64,000 nucleotides of DNA from Xiphias gladius (taxonomy: Eukaryota > Chordata > Actinopteri > Istiophoriformes > Xiphiidae), in assembly GCF_016859285.1 (NCBI RefSeq), contig NC_053417.1:15686206-15750205 (forward strand). Direction: 5' to 3'. The notes under the pieces were generated by a model, which was not told the DNA's origin, made no database searches, and worked only from the letters and a program-made list of their open reading frames with translations. Positions 11,111 through 24,561 of this stretch are shown here, one piece after another (within the stretch, counting starts at the first letter, position 1; each line of letters starts with the position of its first letter). A program made the translations under genes and the position numbers.

Positions 11111-13343
11111 TGTACAACTAGTACTATTGTCATATCACTGCTCAGAGTTATGTTTTACATATATTTTGTCTGGGGACCTTCCATCACCAGATACTGTTAA
11201 TTAATGTTTGTAGACACCAGCATGTGAACAGCTGCGATGTGTCCAACACTACCTGCTGTGTGTGGAACATTGGATTCTTTACAATTGTTTTATTAATGTC
11301 ACACACACTGTATGTCATGCTCTTTTTACATCTGCAAATTTAGTAGGTTTTTAAGAGCTACTGTTTCCTGATTTCACAGCTGCCACGCTGTGTCTTCTTT
11401 GTTCCTAAAGACCTCAGCAAGAGCCAGAGACACTAGAGCAAGGGCTCCATCTCCTGGTATCTGCAGCAAATTGTCGAGGTCCAGGTACAGCGCTGCAGAC
11501 AATAAGGTCGGGAGGGGAGGAGACTTATTCATGCAGCAATGATCAGGGGCTTACATTGTACTGTGTACTGTCACATGCAGATAAGTTTTATGGTGTCATA
11601 CTTGATTCATTTCTTCTCTGTAGAGAGCCACTGTGTGCATCATGAATTGTGTGCTTCCATGTATTGACCCCCACTTTCGCACACTAACCTCATACACTCA
11701 TTTTAATGCAAATGAAGGAAACCCTCTAGAGTGGAATGGATGTGAGAATAGCCACTACATCATGTTAGTACCTGAAGCATATTACAAGAGAAGAAATTAT
11801 TTATTTCCATCTTCTAGCTAGGTATCCCCATATGTTCTCATCCTGATCACTTGAAGGTATTTTTTGCTAGCAGCGATTTGTGTTGGCCGTGCAACAAATA
11901 GATCCAACCATACCTAATTTGAACCACATTCAGTAGCAGGTATTTTTACAGCTCATGTCTCTTCCTTCCTTGTCCTTACCATCAGGCACCTCATTCTACT
12001 GCGCTTGACACGCTGTGACATGTCTGTTGGCCAGAGTAAAAAAGCATTAAGCTACTGTTTGTAGCCTTTTCACAAACTGGCATATTTAAGGAGTTTGCCA
12101 TTTTTTCATTTTTTTCCCCTCTTATCTGTGAGTAAATTATTTGGCTTACACATCAAAGTTCGAAATAGATAAAGTGTATGCTCTTGATGTAGAGATGTCT
12201 GTGGCCTGGAGCTGTTTGTGGAAAGGATCACATGACTTTAGTGGTAATATCAGAATGCAGACCATTTATTTGCCCTTTGGGAAATTTCATACCTCTTCCA
12301 CTGGCAAATAATCAGTTAAATCTTGCAATGCAGTCATGGTTTTCAGAGACACTTAGGGGAAAAAATTACAAAAATACTGCAATTTAATCGGTTTTGTCCA
12401 CATACTGTATGATTTGTGGAGCAATCTGTTAAAGGAAAATACATTTTAGTAATTCTGAGCCAGAGGAATTTATTGATTTCAGTTACTCAGCTCAAATGAG
12501 AAAAAATAAAAGTATTTCTCGGTCAAACAATAAAGTATATATGTATATATGCTTAAAACAATTTTAAAAAATGTTCTGTACATGTTATGTATCAATCAGA
12601 CTTAACTACTGGGAAATAGCAGCTGAAACAAAACAAGGTAACAATGTATGTGTGTTTGCGCGTGGATGCATGCATGTGAAGTGATGCTTTTACATACATA
12701 GCAGTGTAGTCAATGAAACTGTTGTAGGCTCTGACCTCTGGACCTATTGTCTTGGCTTTGCTCCAGTCTGATTCAGCCCTTGAATCTGTGGCTCTTTATT
12801 GCTGCAGAGATGTAGCATGAATGGAGGCTATGTTGGTGCTATTTGCTAAGTGTTTTACTGGAGACAGAGAACTAAGAAAGGGAAAGGTAATCACTATAAA
12901 TGGACTCCATCATCGCACCAGTTTGCTATTATAATGAGGCCAGCTTTTGTCTCTGTGTGTGGTTTCAGTGAGAGGGGGGAACATGAAGGTTAAAGAGGAC
13001 AAGGTTGGCAGAAGTAGAAAGCGGTAAATGTGATTAGATGAGATCCCACCAAGGGCACAGCGGGGAAGAGAGCGGGTTAAAACAGATTCCAGACCCTCAC
13101 TCTTTATCTAGATAGCCCTACAGCACCATTGGCAGCTCAGTGACTTGCTTTCATCCGCTAATTACAGTTGAACCATCATAAAAAACCAGCGAGGTAATTC
13201 ATATTAATTATACAGGAATGAGTATAACAGTTTGAAACGCCATGGCTTGACATGCCGTACATAACATGCTGTAAAATTGTCAGAGAGGTGTGGGCTAGAG
13301 CCTTGTAATTGATCAGTGCATACAGTGAGAGAGTGGCTCTGTT

Positions 13344-13395
<52 letters not shown>

Positions 13396-16300
13396 ACTGT
13401 GTGAATTAGAGTCAATAAATTATCATCATCTGTAAGCTTACAGAGTCTTTATGTCATAGTCAATGGGCCTGAGCACCCATCCAATGCCTTGCCCTGCTAA
13501 AGAGAAACAACGCAGGGGGAAATGATGACAGTATGCTGGATCCAATACAGTAAACATATTAAAGGAAGTGCCATTATATTGTCTGAGCAGGACAAAGGGC
13601 AAGACCCACATGATGTTTAATGACCCAGTGTATTAAAATTAACAAGATTATTTTACCTCTGCTGCTCTCACATTTCCACCCAGTAGATGATACTAAGATT
13701 TAACGTAATGATATTAACATATTGTTTGGGAAAGCAGCGTAATTTAAAAGGAAATCACCCCCTTCCATTTTCTGTTCTTAAACTGCATTAATTCAATCAA
13801 AATGAACTTAACCACCATATCTAAAGAATCATTGTAAATATACCCGTTTAAAATAGGTTATTAAAGGCTGCTCAAAGTGTGTGTGTGAGTGTGTGCGTCT
13901 CTGTGTGCGCGCATGCGCGCATTCAGAGAGGAGATGGTATGGGCCCAGGTCGGCTTCCTTCGCCTCAGCAGCATCTCAACAGCCTGATATGGTTTATGGC
14001 CCCAGTTGCCCTCTCTGGGTCTGTTTATGGATTCCCATAGAATAGAGAATCATGGCCACTCCAGGAAAAGCCAGCCAAAAACAACACCTTCACCACTGCA
14101 CTCTTGCCTGCCTTTGCCATAACTCAACACATTGTTTATGTTTCTGAAGAGAAAAAAGTATTCATAGTAATCACATAAGATGACTGTAAATTCTGATGTT
14201 AATGTTTAATTTTTTTTGTTGATGTAAGATAAAAATGTCACCACAAATGTGGCTGGTTTATTGGATGTCGTTACAGGTTGGTGAAAAAACTGTGGGCTTT
14301 GTTAAGGGAAAGCTTTTTCTTTGGGTTGGAATAGCATTGCCTTTCACAGGACCAGTTATTTTATGATACCTGTAAGATTTATTACATGAAAATGTTCAAC
14401 TTTGATTGGATAATGAAAATGCACCACCAAGGGCATTGTTAATCGGGGAAATATTCCACCTGATGTGTTTTCCCTCTGCTGTTTTCCCCACAGTTCTCCT
14501 GTGCTCGAACAGTGCATTACTCTGTACTGAAAAGCATACTTTAGAAGAGTGATAGTGGAGGCACTCTGGATGTAAAAATACTCTCTGGTCAAAACTGGTA
14601 CTGGTTAGATGGAGCAGGGCCATATTTTGTTTCTTTGCGGTTACATGGCAAAACAAAGTCCTCAGGCGTAGTTGCTCAGGTTTGCTGTGCCGCAGGGGAA
14701 ACTCCATCATCGTCTGAAGTTGCACAACTGGGGCACATCTGGTTAGTGGATGGGCTCAACTGGACCCTGGCCGACCCCTCCAGACCCTCTCAAACCGGCT
14801 GTAATCCTGAGGGCAGCATGGAGCTGGGCGCCTGTCGGCGCTACTGATGGTGCTGTGTTATGACAGTCAGAGGTTACTGGGTTAGTGCTGTTATCAAACC
14901 GTCAACACTAAGTTTTGGTCTAGCATTGATGCAAAAGTGCACTAAAAAAGGGCCATCAGTCATTTTCACTGTAGACACTCAACATCAGACACAGCTCTGT
15001 TGGCCGTAAAGCATTATGAGTGTTAGTGTTGGTGTTATTCAACTCCCACTGCATCCATCAGTCACTGCATCCATCAGTCTGTTCGTTCATTTTTTTCTGG
15101 CCATGTTTAGTCTTGTTTGGCTTGAAAAAATTCCTCAGCATGCCCTCCACTGTTTTACTACAATATGTGTGTATGTATTTTTTTTAGCAGGGGCTAAAGA
15201 ATGCAAAGAAAAGCATTTTCTTTGGCATACCTCTGAACACTCAGTTTGTCCCCCCTCCCTCTGTCATCTACTATTTCTCACTTTCTCCCCTCCCTCCCTT
15301 TGGATTCCCCAACCACACCACAACACCGTTAACAGACCCGCCACTGACAGATTTACTGCCATCGTCTTTCCATTGGCCGCCAGAATGACAGCAGAGATTT
15401 AATGCTGCCTTCTCATTGGCCAAGACTTGGCAGGCTAATTTATGGGTGCACTGTGATTTGATGCCTCCTTCCTTTGAAGTGAGTTACGGCTCTGTCGCTT
15501 ATAGGACACAGAAACAGTGTCAGGTTGCAATCATAAAATCTTATCCCTGAAGGGAGGTGGCGCTGGAGTATAATAGTCCTGACGTCATGAGAGGAGAAGA
15601 GACCTTCTTTTGAGCACACAGGACGAACAGAGAAATGTGTAATAGGATAAAATGCTAGGTATCTATTCTAGAAATGCTTTGAATGCTCTACAAAATATTC
15701 TGTTAATGCCAAAGAGAGCAATTCAGTTGTGCTACAGAGGGAGAGAAATTGAAAACTTGTTTGATTGTGCATGTCTGCATGCACCCATCCTGCCTCTGAT
15801 TTGAAATTTTTCTACCTGAATGTGAATGTGCATTATTTGAAGCCGTCTTATTTCTTTTCTCATTCCACATCTCATATGATCAGCAAGATATTGGTTGACT
15901 CAGAGATCAGAGAATCCTAACGGACTGAGTAAATCACTATATCACATAGCTGATCAACAGCAGCAAACTGCCAAAGTCACTTTGGTGTCTGACTACTGTA
16001 TCTGCTCGCTGCAGCACCAGCAACACCATCATCTATCTGCAGCCTATCTCTTCATCAGTCTATCCTGACAAGATCAAGAAGAGCGGGAATGTGGCCCTGT
16101 AACAGCCTTGACCCATGGAAATCTCTAAGGGTACATAGCATGACAGCCCCTGCCCTGTCTATCAACCCCTTTTGAATTGATGCTGTTTCCTTTAGATATC
16201 AAGTCCCTCTCTTTACTCTTTCACTCCACACTTGAGGTCTTCTGCTAAAGTGGAAAATTGTCTGAAAATGAAGAGACAGAGGACAGCCCTGGACTTGCCT

Positions 16301-17030
16301 TGTCAAGTGGGATTGCATAATTTCATATGAGACCTTCTCATGAACTTGAGAACTTGGGGTTACACAGCATGTCCTCTGACAATGTGCCATGTAAGAGAAA
16401 GAAAACAGGTTTCAAATCTTTAAGAGACATGATCCCTCTGACCTCTGGAATGAGGGATAGGTTGGCGGTATGTTAGAAGAGGTTGAGACAAATATACCTG
16501 TATAGAATTAACTGTTTAAATTAGGTCTTTTCAGTACGATCATGCTCTATTTGTGAACCTTTGCTGTGTTCTGCTGTTTGTATTATGTCTCTAATATGTA
16601 TTTCTGACTCTTTGGACTGGTGAAAATATAGCATTAGGAAGGCCCCATTTATCAAATATTCAGTTTTGAATTCATGGAAAAAGCTTTGCTGAAAATCGAT
16701 ATACTGATAAATTCATAATAGAGAATAAATGTGTGTTTTTACTTTCATCTCGCCATAAGTGTGTTTCTGGTCTTTGGAGCATAAAGGTTGCGGCTTCCCA
16801 CATAAATATGTCTCCCGACAGCGCAGTAAGCATCCAGCACCTCTAAAGCCCAAATATGGACTCTTTACAGTGGATGAGACTCTGATGATCCACAATTATA
16901 AAGAAAACATATTTTGCTCCTGGTCTCCTTACCGTGTTTTAACTGTCGATATTGACTTAACAAGAGTCTACAGCCATGCTTGTGGCTGTGTGAGACTGTG
17001 CTTAGGCACAGTAGAGCTTTGAGCTAAATG
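11111..17030. other. Intergenic, no gene seen
   Basis: Between the convergent COPZ1 and ZNF740 genes. I find no exon with conserved coding features and no RNA gene. It contains the (TG)n run at 13346-13394 and a short TG/CG-rich patch at 13877-13920. Repeat-poor blocks such as 13,020-13,200 and 15,370-15,620 look unique and might be non-coding conserved sequence, but this cannot be shown from one sequence. Confidence 0.5.
13346..13394 (+). repeat. (TG)n microsatellite
   Basis: About 24 uninterrupted TG units, intergenic. Its reverse complement yields a spurious poly-(Thr-His) frame. Confidence 0.95.
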
Positions 17031-17039
17031 CCAAACTCC

Positions 17040-17520
17040 GTCTCATACTCACAATGTCGGGCTCACCAAAGTTATTACAATTCATTCTAACGGGGGGGGG
17101 GGGACTTGAACGTCTGTGCCAAGTGTCATGGCAATCCATCCTGTAGTTGTTGAGACATTTCACTATAAAACAGAAACATCAACCTTAAATTGGCATTAGA
17201 ATAAAAGTTGGGATCACCAAAGTCAGTAGGATACAGTACAAGATGAATGTCTGTACCAGATTTTGTGCCAGTCAATCAAACAGATCCTGAGATATTTCAC
17301 AGGCTGAGTGAAAACTTTGATCCGCCAGTGGTGTTGGAGGAAAAATCAGGAGATCACCAAAGTCAGTAGGCTCCCTGAATGTCTGTGCAAAATGTCATGG
17401 CAGTGTATCAAATAGTTGTTGAGATATTTCCATATGGAACAAAGTGGCGGACCGGCGGACTGATTCACATTGACATGCCTAGAGCCATGCCACTAGCATG
17501 ACTAAAAAAGGCCTAATCTC
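17040..17520 (+). repeat. Dispersed teleost repeat with internal ~120-170-bp units
   Basis: The phrase 'GATCACCAAAGTCAGTAGG ... AATGTCTGTGC ... GTCATGGCA ... GTTGTTGAGATATTTC' recurs about three times (near 17,050-17,180, 17,210-17,310 and 17,350-17,450). The element ends in the characteristic 'AGAGCCATGCCACTAGCATG' string. I know the pattern as a high-copy fish repeat but cannot assign a class. A fragment with CATCCTCTGGGGACCAT recurs at 59,957-59,975. A 12-base poly-G interrupts the first unit at about 17,093. Confidence 0.7.
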
Positions 17521-20500
17521 CACACTATATTTTCTGAAAGTGGCTACAATCGAGATTGTTTCACTGAATCACCTACACTAGACCTGAGTCTGTTCAAGCA
17601 GTTGTAAAATGAAGAGGTTTCTGTGAGAATAAAAAAAAGAAGCAATTAAATATGTAGATTTGCTCAGTTTAGCTCGTCTGTAGACAACCATGTGGTGTCA
17701 CTGACATAGAGTGTATAATCCTGCAGTTGATGATAATAAATCCTCCTAGACTATATAAAACTTTCACAGGAGTGTCTCCGCACCTGCCATAAATGATTAG
17801 AGAGCAGTTTGTATGAAGTTAAAGAAAACCTGTCCTCTTGGCATGTTGCCCCTTTTAAAAGACTATGACAGATGTCAGATAGACCTGTGAGATTAAAGGA
17901 AAGCAAACTGTTGAAGTCTGAGGTGGCACTTATACTCAGGACCCACATTGCGGCTTGTGGGTTGCTCCCTGGAGAAGCAGCTCAGTCAAAACGTGTCCCA
18001 ACAAGCTATAGATTAATAGGGTGGTGTAAGGCCAAGGCATGTTAATGTGTCTGTCGAGGCTAAACGCACCTCTGTTGGAAAGTGATTTTTACACAGTTGG
18101 CAGGGCACCGGGGTGTCCATCCTGTCAAGGGGAATGTGGATGACTCTTGGCCCAGATAAATCTAAGCAACAAGATCTTGCACGACTGAGCTTGATCTTGG
18201 TAAATGCATCTGCATGCTGCAAAATTGTAGATGGCAGAGTAATGAGCCCCCCATACTCAGCAGCCTCTGGGCCTCCTTTGTCCATCCTCTCTTTGTGAGC
18301 ATTTTTTGCAGTAGCAGCAGAAGATTGTGTGAATGAAGTATTATTGACATTGGTTTGAGGTAAGATCATAAGCTACACTGTTCGTTTAAAATCAGCAACC
18401 TCTCTAAACTCTTACATTTGTCTTCTAGTTCATGTGCCTTGGTAACTCTGTGTGGTATTATTGCATATTAGAAATTCAGATGTAAGTTGTGCAAGAGCCG
18501 TTTTTCAAAGCAGACATTCTGACTTGTCATAGCAGGAAAAGCATTAACAACATTAACGGTAGCTCAGTTCTACTCAAGTGTCCCAGTGAGCCATGACACC
18601 GTGACTGTGAGCTTGTATGCACCATACCAGGACCCTGAAACTGAAGCAGCTAAATCTAGCTGTTATTCATCCGTATTTATTTTATTATTTACTCCTGTGC
18701 TTTTCCTACCATGAGATGACCAAACCTCTTCCATGAAAAAGGCACTGTTGATAACATATTCAAAGTTTCAACCAAGCTAATAATCTTTTTCCCCATTTCC
18801 TCAAACCTCCTACACAATTTCTCTCTTTCTCTCTCAGATCTTTCAGACTTCACTTCATTAAGCCAAACTGCAAAAAGGTAATTTTGAAGATTCAGGTTTG
18901 CAAACTTCACTGGAGGTTCATTTTCATGTATGGATATTCATGATTTGAATGTATTAAAACATGCAAGTAGACCGAACTTGGCTGTCGCTTCTCTTCTCCT
19001 AAGTGCTATATTGTGAGTACTGGGAATTATATGCACTGGCGAATGAATCTTGTTGAGTTACACTAATTAGAAAAGTAGTGGCAGACATATGAATATGGGA
19101 CAGTTTGAAGCACCAAATTCCTCATCTGAGACATTTTGTGAGGCAGGTGGCTGGCAGACCTCTCCTCTGTAACTTCCATATGGTTCCTAGATTTTGGACA
19201 CTGTATACCCCAACTTTGTGTTCACCTTGGAGGCCATTTTGTCCACCTCAGACTGGTGTAAAATGGCTGCCGTTTGCTAAGATGTCCTCCACCTACCCAG
19301 CTTTTCTTTAATTTTACACCACTGAAGTTCTCATATTGGTACACGATGCCTATTGGTTATAATGTAGACCAGAATTCAGTAACATACATAATTTATTTTT
19401 TAATAATAGCCCCCAGTGTTAGAGAATATTACAATATTTGATAATCATTAATAAGTTATGCATTCACACTTTCTCTGCTCATTGTTTGACAAGAACTTTA
19501 AATTTGTGGCAGATTCTTTCATGCAATATCAAATAATAATTGAGCAAGTGTGATAAGTCAAATTAATGTTTTTACATTCATTCTGCCACGGTTGGGTTAA
19601 CATTAAAATGCATGTAAGTAAGTAGTGAGTGCACCAACAGGGTCATGTTCACGGTTAAGTCATTTAATTTCAGATTTCCTCTCTAGCTGATTTTCACATT
19701 TCTGTTTTTCATTTAGAGAAAAAACAGCCGTTGTCTACTCATTTATTGTCATGTCTTGATTTCCACTCGCAGCGAACACCGTGTCTAAGTGAATGTTTGA
19801 GGACATGTTCACTTCGGTGTCCAGGAAAATGGGAGTAACCCCGACAGATGAATTGAAATTTTAATGATGAGCAGCACCACCACGCTGACGGCCATGGAAC
19901 ACCTCAGACAGCTTAAATATCCCTGCTAATTAACACAGAGAGGTGGGCTGTCACAGGCATGATGTATGTTTGGGGGGGCAGATCGCTGCTTTCAACCAAC
20001 CAGCGATTCCTTTATTAATCAAAGCGTGAGATGAAAAGGCTCTCCCACACCTCGGGGAGAGGGAGATAGCAGCAGCTATTGTTGGGAGGGTTTCAATCAT
20101 TCACCGTGAGCCTGTGATGTATTTGATCAGGAGGCATCCAAACATTTGTAGGAGACAGAACGTTTCTGCTGCTGAGTGCTTGTTTTTGTAAACCTCTGAA
20201 CCACCCATATGTTGACAGAGCCTCAGTATACGCAGTCAGCTGAGATTTACTGGTTGTTGGGGAAATTTCTGTTTGGAGGACCCATTTTTTTTATCCGTCT
20301 GACAGGAGAGGTGAGCATTTAGAGGGTTGGCTATCAGTCTTAAAGAGCGCTCTCCTCCCTGACAAAGTGAGCCAGACTGAGCACAGGGCAGCACTCCTAA
20401 ACTTTACCTCTGGATTGACTCCATGATCAGTCTGTCTCACAGAGATGATTTCGAACCTAGATGATTTCAGCACTTTGTGTATGAAGATGGAGTGTTATCT

Positions 20501-22440
20501 CCCCCTCTCTGATCTCCTCCCATCTACCTCACTTAAGGAGGTCCATTGTTAAGTGCCAGGGGCCTGTGGGTGCTGTAAATCAGCCTGCAGAGGGAGGGGA
20601 TGTCTCCCATGGGGGAAAATGCACACTTCCAGCAGCCTTCAGGCTGATCTCATCCTGCCTATCCTAATGCTTTAATTAAAGAACTGGTCAGTAGCAAGCG
20701 GAAGGCGCTCAAGGGTATGATCTGCACCTCCTAACATACGACTGATGTGGCAATACCCTTGCAGGCAAGATAAGGGGGCAGTGTACTTGAAGAAATTCTT
20801 TCCTCCCACCTGAAGAATGTGGTTATCAGCTATTATCACACAGACGGTTATGTCTGTTTTGATTGCCCACTTTGCCAATAATACTTCTTGACAACATTTT
20901 AAACAAATCCTCTTTATATAGGACTGGCTGCCTGTTCTGTGTTTTATATCACTCCACTTCAGATGTTTTTGCAAGTTTTTGAAATCAAATTGGATTTGCA
21001 AACTCATAAAATGTGACTGTTTTGACCTAGACTACTTTAACCAGAATTGTAAGTTTTTTCTTAGCAAGTCCCAAATACTGGAATGCAACATCATATCTGG
21101 GTCACAAATATTCAACCAATTCCAGGGCGTGATTTCAGTGATAGCTTCGTGGGTAAGGTGTATTGATCCTCTGCTGCCCCGGCTTTAACAATGACTAAAA
21201 AAGACCCCATGAAAACTACAGAACACTTGGCTTCACACAGTGCAAGTACCATCTGGGTCTTACAGTCTCAAGGAAGGTTGTAGACAGACAGTATCTTAGC
21301 ATACACCTCCCTCTTGTGGTGCAGATGAGGCTCTGTATAAAACGACTGAAGTGACAAACTTGTATTGCTATGTGCTTGTGATTAAAAGAGAATTAATCGC
21401 TGACAATTTTCATTAACAAAAAAAGTGTTTGTTGGTTAGAGCTTCTCAAATGTGAGTATTTTCTGTTTTGCTCAGCTTCATATTGTTGTAAAATTTAATA
21501 AGTTTGGGTTCTTCAAAAAGTGATCAGAAAAAAAGGATTCTTAAGTTTTAAGACTCTGGGCTCTGGTACAAGGATTTTTTTTTTTTTATCATTTTGTACA
21601 ATTCATTTATTTAAAGAAACATATTCAGATTCAGCAGTTAAAATGGGTTTTATTTGCCACCTTGTTTGGATAAGAAATTAGTAAATGCCTTCTTTAACAC
21701 ACAATAATACAGTGTATGGTGATTTATTGGTTTGCAATCCTTACACAAAAAAATGTGTATATAATGTGATGTTTTTGTTTGTCTCATGATACCAGATGGT
21801 CCTCTGACAAAAACTTTGTATTCAAACCAACTGCAAGTGAAAATAGAGGCAGATTCCCTTTCTGATACCAATCTCAGAGGTTATTTTTTATACACACCTT
21901 CCTCCCAAGTCTCATTTATGTGTGTAGTAAGACTTTTTTTTTTTTTTTTAACCATTGAATTATTTAACAAAAACCAACAGATTCATTAACATTCATACAC
22001 ACTTTGGAGTATCTGCTTTTATCTCATTCATGTCAATCAATTGTAGGTATTTTTCAACCAGAACATTTTAAATTGTTTCTACATCTTCACCACAATGCTT
22101 TGGAGAAAATTGACCCTCATATGGTCATGGATGCCACCTGCTGACATTATTGGTGAATTACATATTTCTGAAATCGCAGTTTTTTTAGTCTTTAAGATTC
22201 CGTAAGTAATGAGCTGACTGAAGACAGGCAATCTAAAATATACTATATACAATTTTTATGTTGATTGAGGCTCGGCGGTAGTCAACAGACTGAAATAATC
22301 CACAATAATTTAGGGGTATTTCATGTCGCAAAATCCAAGGAATATTCAGCAATTCTCCACTGAATTTAAGTCTTGCTTTCTAGTAAATAAGTGAAAGGTG
22401 GAAATCTGATGTAGAATATGTGAACAACTCGCACTCATTT
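17521..22440. other. Intergenic, no gene seen
   Basis: No coding exon or RNA gene recognised. A short MITE copy lies at 18,521-18,714. Blocks at 19,780-20,130 and 20,500-20,660 have balanced base composition and no repeat character, including CTGCTAATTAACACAG, and are candidates for conserved non-coding sequence. Confidence 0.5.
18521..18714. mobile_element. Short MITE, copy 1 (GACTTGTCAT family)
   Basis: Starts GACTTGTCATAGCAGGAAAAGC and ends GTGCTTTTCCTACCATGA, so the ends are inverted repeats (GCAGGAAAAGC against its complement). The interior shares the phrases AAGTGTCCCAGT, CATACCAG and CCCTGAAACTG with the second copy at 55,601-55,771. No coding potential. Confidence 0.65.
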
Positions 22441-22455
22441 AAAAAGTGTAACAGC

Positions 22456-22461
22456 TTTATT
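22456..22461 (-). terminator. ZNF740 polyadenylation signal
   Basis: TTTATT on the plus strand is AATAAA on the minus strand, about 2.1 kb downstream of the ZNF740 stop codon. It is the first canonical signal I noted that gives a UTR length usual for this gene family. The choice is an inference. Confidence 0.45.
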
Positions 22462-24561
22462 GAGACTTGGGGCCCTAAAACTCCATTAACTACAGTATGA
22501 TTGACTGAGTCTTTGCTTCACACTTTGAAATGACAAAAAAAAGGGCTAACATTAAAAAAAAAAAAATCTTTACCAAAACAAAAAATTTATACAAGTTGCT
22601 TCAACAAATACATCCAAAGGAAAAATTAAAAAATACGCTGATTAATCATGGCTGCTATACTAAAAGGATAAGAGTGTCGGCTCTTACTTTACTCCTAACT
22701 GCAAGCTGAACAATAATTCGTGGTGGCCTTTTTAGTTGTCATAAGAAATCACCAGACTAAGGATTATAACTTTGTAAATACTCTGATTTGCTTTTGGAGT
22801 GTAGGTCCCATACATACTATTTTCTACCCCTAATACAATTTAAATATATATTAACTTCATAAACAGTAGACAAGTCAGTGATGGGCCCTAAACTCCTTTC
22901 ACATGATCTAAAAATATGACAGAAACAGAACTACCAGTCTACTATAAAACATGTTTTAGTCTAAACAGATAATAAATGTTAAAACTTTACAACTGAGCTA
23001 CCATCTTCAGTCCAGTGTTTACAAACTGATTTGATTCTACAGAGGCCTGAACATAGAGTAATATAATGTAGGCTATTATCAAAGAAAACACCATGTGGAC
23101 CTTGTTTTCCCCTGTCCACAAAGTACAATTATCATCTTCACTGAAGATGCTCAAGGTTAAACTGGAGATGACATGGCACTGTATTCAGATCACATTCAGT
23201 CAGGTCAGGACAGCTCTTAAAATCTGTGGGTGAGCCAAATTGTATTTTAAACTATTTGAAGTTATCTGGGCCATTTTCATGAGCACTGAATTTAACTGGT
23301 TAGCACCAAGAACATATTCCCAGTACCAGAAGTAAAAAGGCCTAAGGTATAGTTTTGATCCATCTGTGTGAAATCAGCCTCCAAAAAAAACAAACAAAAA
23401 AAAACAAACAAATCAGTTTTGATGGGATTTCAAAGGCTAATGTACTCTCAGGAACTTTCTGGTAAATCTCAGGATTACAGAAAATATGCTGACCCAGCCT
23501 CACTCATCATAATACTCTGAAAGGATGGAAGTCTTTCAAAGTCAGAGGAATCTAAGTGGAAAAAAAGACGACTGAAAATGGTTTCTAGGAACAGAGAGAC
23601 AGTAAAGGCATGGGAACACTTTATGAAACGCCTCATTTTTGCAACAGACAGGTGGCACCTACATCCAGCTAACATTATTAAAAAAGCTCACTAAATTTTT
23701 TCAAGAGCATCAAAAAATCTGGGCTATTCCTACAAAACCTATCACCCTTCTACTGTATTTCAACAGTGTAACCTATTGACAGTCAGGACATCACCCCTTT
23801 AAAACAAGGTACAGCAGAGAATGTGTGTGCCAATGGTCGCTACACAACATATCTAACACGAAGATTAGTTGAAAATTTGACATCTAATTAACCTTTAGTG
23901 TTTTTCAACCGGTCTTTAGTGTTGTATACTCTAGATGTGGTATTCAGCACACAGCTCAGTATTGGATAGATGGCTCATTACTTCCTCGAGGCAGCACAGA
24001 CCACAAGTCTGCTGTGATGTTTCACTCATCAGCAGTAGCTGGTACATGATTAGTAACCCAAGGAACACAAAATGAGTAGGACTTGAACATTAAAAAGCTA
24101 CATGGTTCTGTGTTTGTGTCCTTTAGTGAACTGTCCATATGTCGTAACAGGCAGCTCTGGGGCTGATTGCAGGTCAGCAGGATACCTATGAGGCGCTGCA
24201 CAATACATTAACAGTCCATGCAGTCAAAAATACCTGCAATCTCTTGGCAGCGATACCAAAAAATACCTGCAATCTTTCAGAAAAAAGGAGATGTGTGCGT
24301 TTTTCATAAAGTTATTGCCATAATACCATCTGTTATCCAAGAATTTGAACTGATCCTTCTCCTTTTGCGTTATCATGAATTTAACAGTAGATAAAAAAGT
24401 ACAAAAATCCACTATCAAGCTCTATGAATGAGCTGCTGAGAGCAAACTAAAGTTTGGTTGTGTTTAAGCTAGGCTGCCTTCAGGTGACAGTACTGTCGAG
24501 CTCCAGTGTTTGAAATTACTGAGCTGCAGACTGCTGTGGGCTCTCTGTGGGAGTCTGGGGG
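22462..24561 (-). other. ZNF740 3' UTR (extent inferred)
   Basis: An uninterrupted, non-coding, A/T-rich stretch between the stop codon at 24562-24564 and the AATAAA near 22456. Small A-rich patches occur (23,380-23,412). The frames here have no recognised homologue. Confidence 0.45.

Noticed and set aside
21118-21190. TAGCTTCGTGGGTAAGGTGTATTGATCC, faintly like a tRNA/SINE head
   Set aside because: No convincing A and B boxes with proper spacing, and no foldable cloverleaf seen.
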